Part shown: in pieces, positions 63,078 to 64,000 of the stretch
Layout: each line of letters opens with the position of its first letter
Numbering within the stretch: the stretch's first letter is position 1
From: Phaeobacter sp. CECT 5382
Lineage (GTDB): Bacteria > Pseudomonadota > Alphaproteobacteria > Rhodobacterales > Rhodobacteraceae
DNA: 64,000 nt
Reading direction: 5' to 3'
NCBI RefSeq assembly: GCF_001457775.1
Contig: NZ_CYSG01000002.1
Location: 248,001-312,000 of the forward strand
Position numbers and translations under genes: made by a program
Notes under the pieces: generated by a model
Databases searched by the model: none
What the model was told of the DNA's origin: nothing
What the model saw: the letters and a program-made list of their open reading frames with translations, nothing else

Positions 63078-64000
63078 TTATTCGCCGTAGGGCACCCAGA
63101 TGTTCTTCACCTCTGTGGACTCTTGCAGGAACTTTCGGCTGTGATCGACGTTCCAGTCGAGCGACGTGGCATGAGCCACCCAGCTCCGTTTGAGGTTGAG
63201 CGCCGAGGCTTTTTCGATGGTTTCGGCAAGATCGGTCGAAGAAAAGCTCCAGACCGCATCCACATTCATGTGGGACGCCAGCGGCTGCGCCAGATCGCTT
63301 GCATCGCCGGTGAGGATATTGACCACACCTGCCGGCACATCTGAGGTTTCCAGCACCTGATAAAAATCGGTCGCCGCCAGCGGGAAGGCTTCTGACGCTG
63401 CCAGAACCAGACGGTTGCCCATCGCCAGGGCCGGTGCCATCACCGATATCAGCCCCAGAAGGGGGGCCTCGTCGGCACAGAGCGCGCCAATGACGCCAAC
63501 CGGTTCTTTCATCGCCAGTGCCACGGCCCGCATCGGTACGCCGTGGGCTTGGCCGTCAAATTTGTCGGCCCAGGCCGCCGCCGTGAACAGGCGCTGGATC
63601 GAGGTTTCGACCTCTTTCGCGCCGCCCTTCTTTCCGGTCATGGCATTGATCCGATGGGCGAACTCATCCGCCCGTGCCGACAGGTTTTCGCCGATGTAAT
63701 AGAGGATCTGTGCACGCAGATGGCCTGTGGTTTTGGACCAGGCCTTGGCCCCGGCTGCGGCCTCGACTGCGTTGCGCACGTCTTTGCGACTGCCTTGGCC
63801 GACATGACCCAACAAGGCGCCGTGAGTGTTGTAAACTGGTTTGGAATAGCCACTGTCGGGGCGGGTCTGTTTGCCGCCGATATACATCTTGGCCGTGCGA
63901 TCTACCGCGTCGCTGGTATGGCTACCGGTTTTGCCCTCAAAGGCTCTGACCTGCGCCAGCGGCTTGGCCTTACCCTTGGGACGGGTATAGCCGCTTAGGC
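63078..64000 (-). CDS. Aldehyde dehydrogenase, C-terminal part of a probable two-module protein (N-terminus outside window)
   Basis: The frame is open from the window edge (about 307 residues seen). A linker-like LSGYTRPKGKAKPLAQ is followed by an ALDH cofactor-binding module (MYIGGKQTRPDSGYSKPVYN, MKEPVGVIGALCADEAPLLGLISVMAPALAMGNRLVL, AGVVNILTGDASDL). It stops at VKNIWVPYGE without the catalytic Cys module. A first, complete ALDH module presumably lies upstream. The missing catalytic part suggests the second module is structural or regulatory. Confidence 0.78.
   Translation of the reverse strand, partial: LSGYTRPKGKAKPLAQVRAFEGKTGSHTSDAVDRTAKMYIGGKQTRPDSGYSKPVYNTHGALLGHVGQGSRKDVRNAVEAAAGAKAWSKTTGHLRAQILYYIGENLSARADEFAHRINAMTGKKGGAKEVETSIQRLFTAAAWADKFDGQAHGVPMRAVALAMKEPVGVIGALCADEAPLLGLISVMAPALAMGNRLVLAASEAFPLAATDFYQVLETSDVPAGVVNILTGDASDLAQPLASHMNVDAVWSFSSTDLAETIEKASALNLKRSWVAHATSLDWNVDHSRKFLQESTEVKNIWVPYGE

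Noticed and set aside
1-64000. tRNA or rRNA genes, insertion sequences, prophage or integrative element
   Set aside because: Reading both strands I found no clover-leaf-like tRNA ends, rRNA segments, transposase, integrase or phage structural genes. A covariance-model scan would be needed to exclude small RNAs fully.

Overview
The window is chromosomal DNA of a high-GC alphaproteobacterium. The most likely source is a marine Rhodobacteraceae of the Roseobacter group. The reasons are the gene content and order (ftsK with a DapC-type aminotransferase and lolA; rbfA/truB/rpsO with pnp nearby; rsmB-heparinase-purH-lspA-DUF3035-M16-M16), the paired FAD/GcvT methylamine demethylases, HspQ, DUF6525, and an RTX protein with an N-terminal membrane anchor. 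The genus cannot be read from the sequence alone. I see no rRNA, tRNA, CRISPR array, integrase or intact insertion sequence.

Layout. 1-5.2 kb: a partial TauD-type dioxygenase, xthA, a thioredoxin-TPR protein, a LON-domain protein, Trm112, and a UbiH-type hydroxylase. 5.4-12 kb: an amidase, a DapC-like aminotransferase, ftsK and lolA. 12-13.1 kb: an AT-richer, gene-poor patch with one orphan ORF and a decayed repeat. 13.1-20.2 kb: an SLT lipoprotein, an AEC transporter, hspQ, gamma-glutamyltransferase, an RsbV/RsbW pair, a thiolase, a free-Met-sulfoxide reductase and a DUF1294 protein. 20.2-30.5 kb: an accessory catabolic block with an XRE-cupin regulator and its operator array, a LysE exporter, a GFA protein, two paralogous ~815-residue FAD/GcvT demethylases, an alcohol dehydrogenase-like enzyme, a homocysteine S-methyltransferase and a GbdR-like AraC regulator. 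This block looks like a system for N-demethylation of a betaine, dimethylglycine or sarcosine-type compound, passing methyl groups to tetrahydrofolate and homocysteine. 30.5-40.3 kb: mixed housekeeping and accessory genes (RarD, GDSL hydrolase, RluA, fucosyltransferase, VOC protein, ALDH, 1-Cys peroxiredoxin, an orphan AT-rich gene, GT25). 40.4-53 kb: pnp and rpsO, separated by an ArsR/PLP-decarboxylase/FAD-oxidoreductase cassette, then an RTX protein, DUF1643, truB, a phosphodiester glycosidase, rbfA, dapB and an SDHAF4-like factor. 53.2-64 kb: rsmB, heparinase II/III, purH, lspA, a DUF3035 lipoprotein, an M16 peptidase pair, a DECR-type SDR and the C-terminal part of a two-module ALDH.

The most striking observation is inside the first FAD/GcvT gene. 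Forty-two bases (22914-22955) carry two in-frame stops and are almost purely purine, yet the frame and length are kept exactly. Reading A as 'A or C' and G as 'G or T' restores the family motif xPYAPDGLPLIGPM. This points to a C-to-A and T-to-G base-call collapse rather than a true pseudogene.

Other structures not explained by genes are a family of three ~90-bp three-hairpin intergenic repeats (1921, 15169, 36200), a perfect 28-bp palindrome between a divergent ALDH and peroxiredoxin pair (37981-38008), and a 27-bp degenerate motif shared by two AT-rich, gene-poor patches (13023 and 38897).
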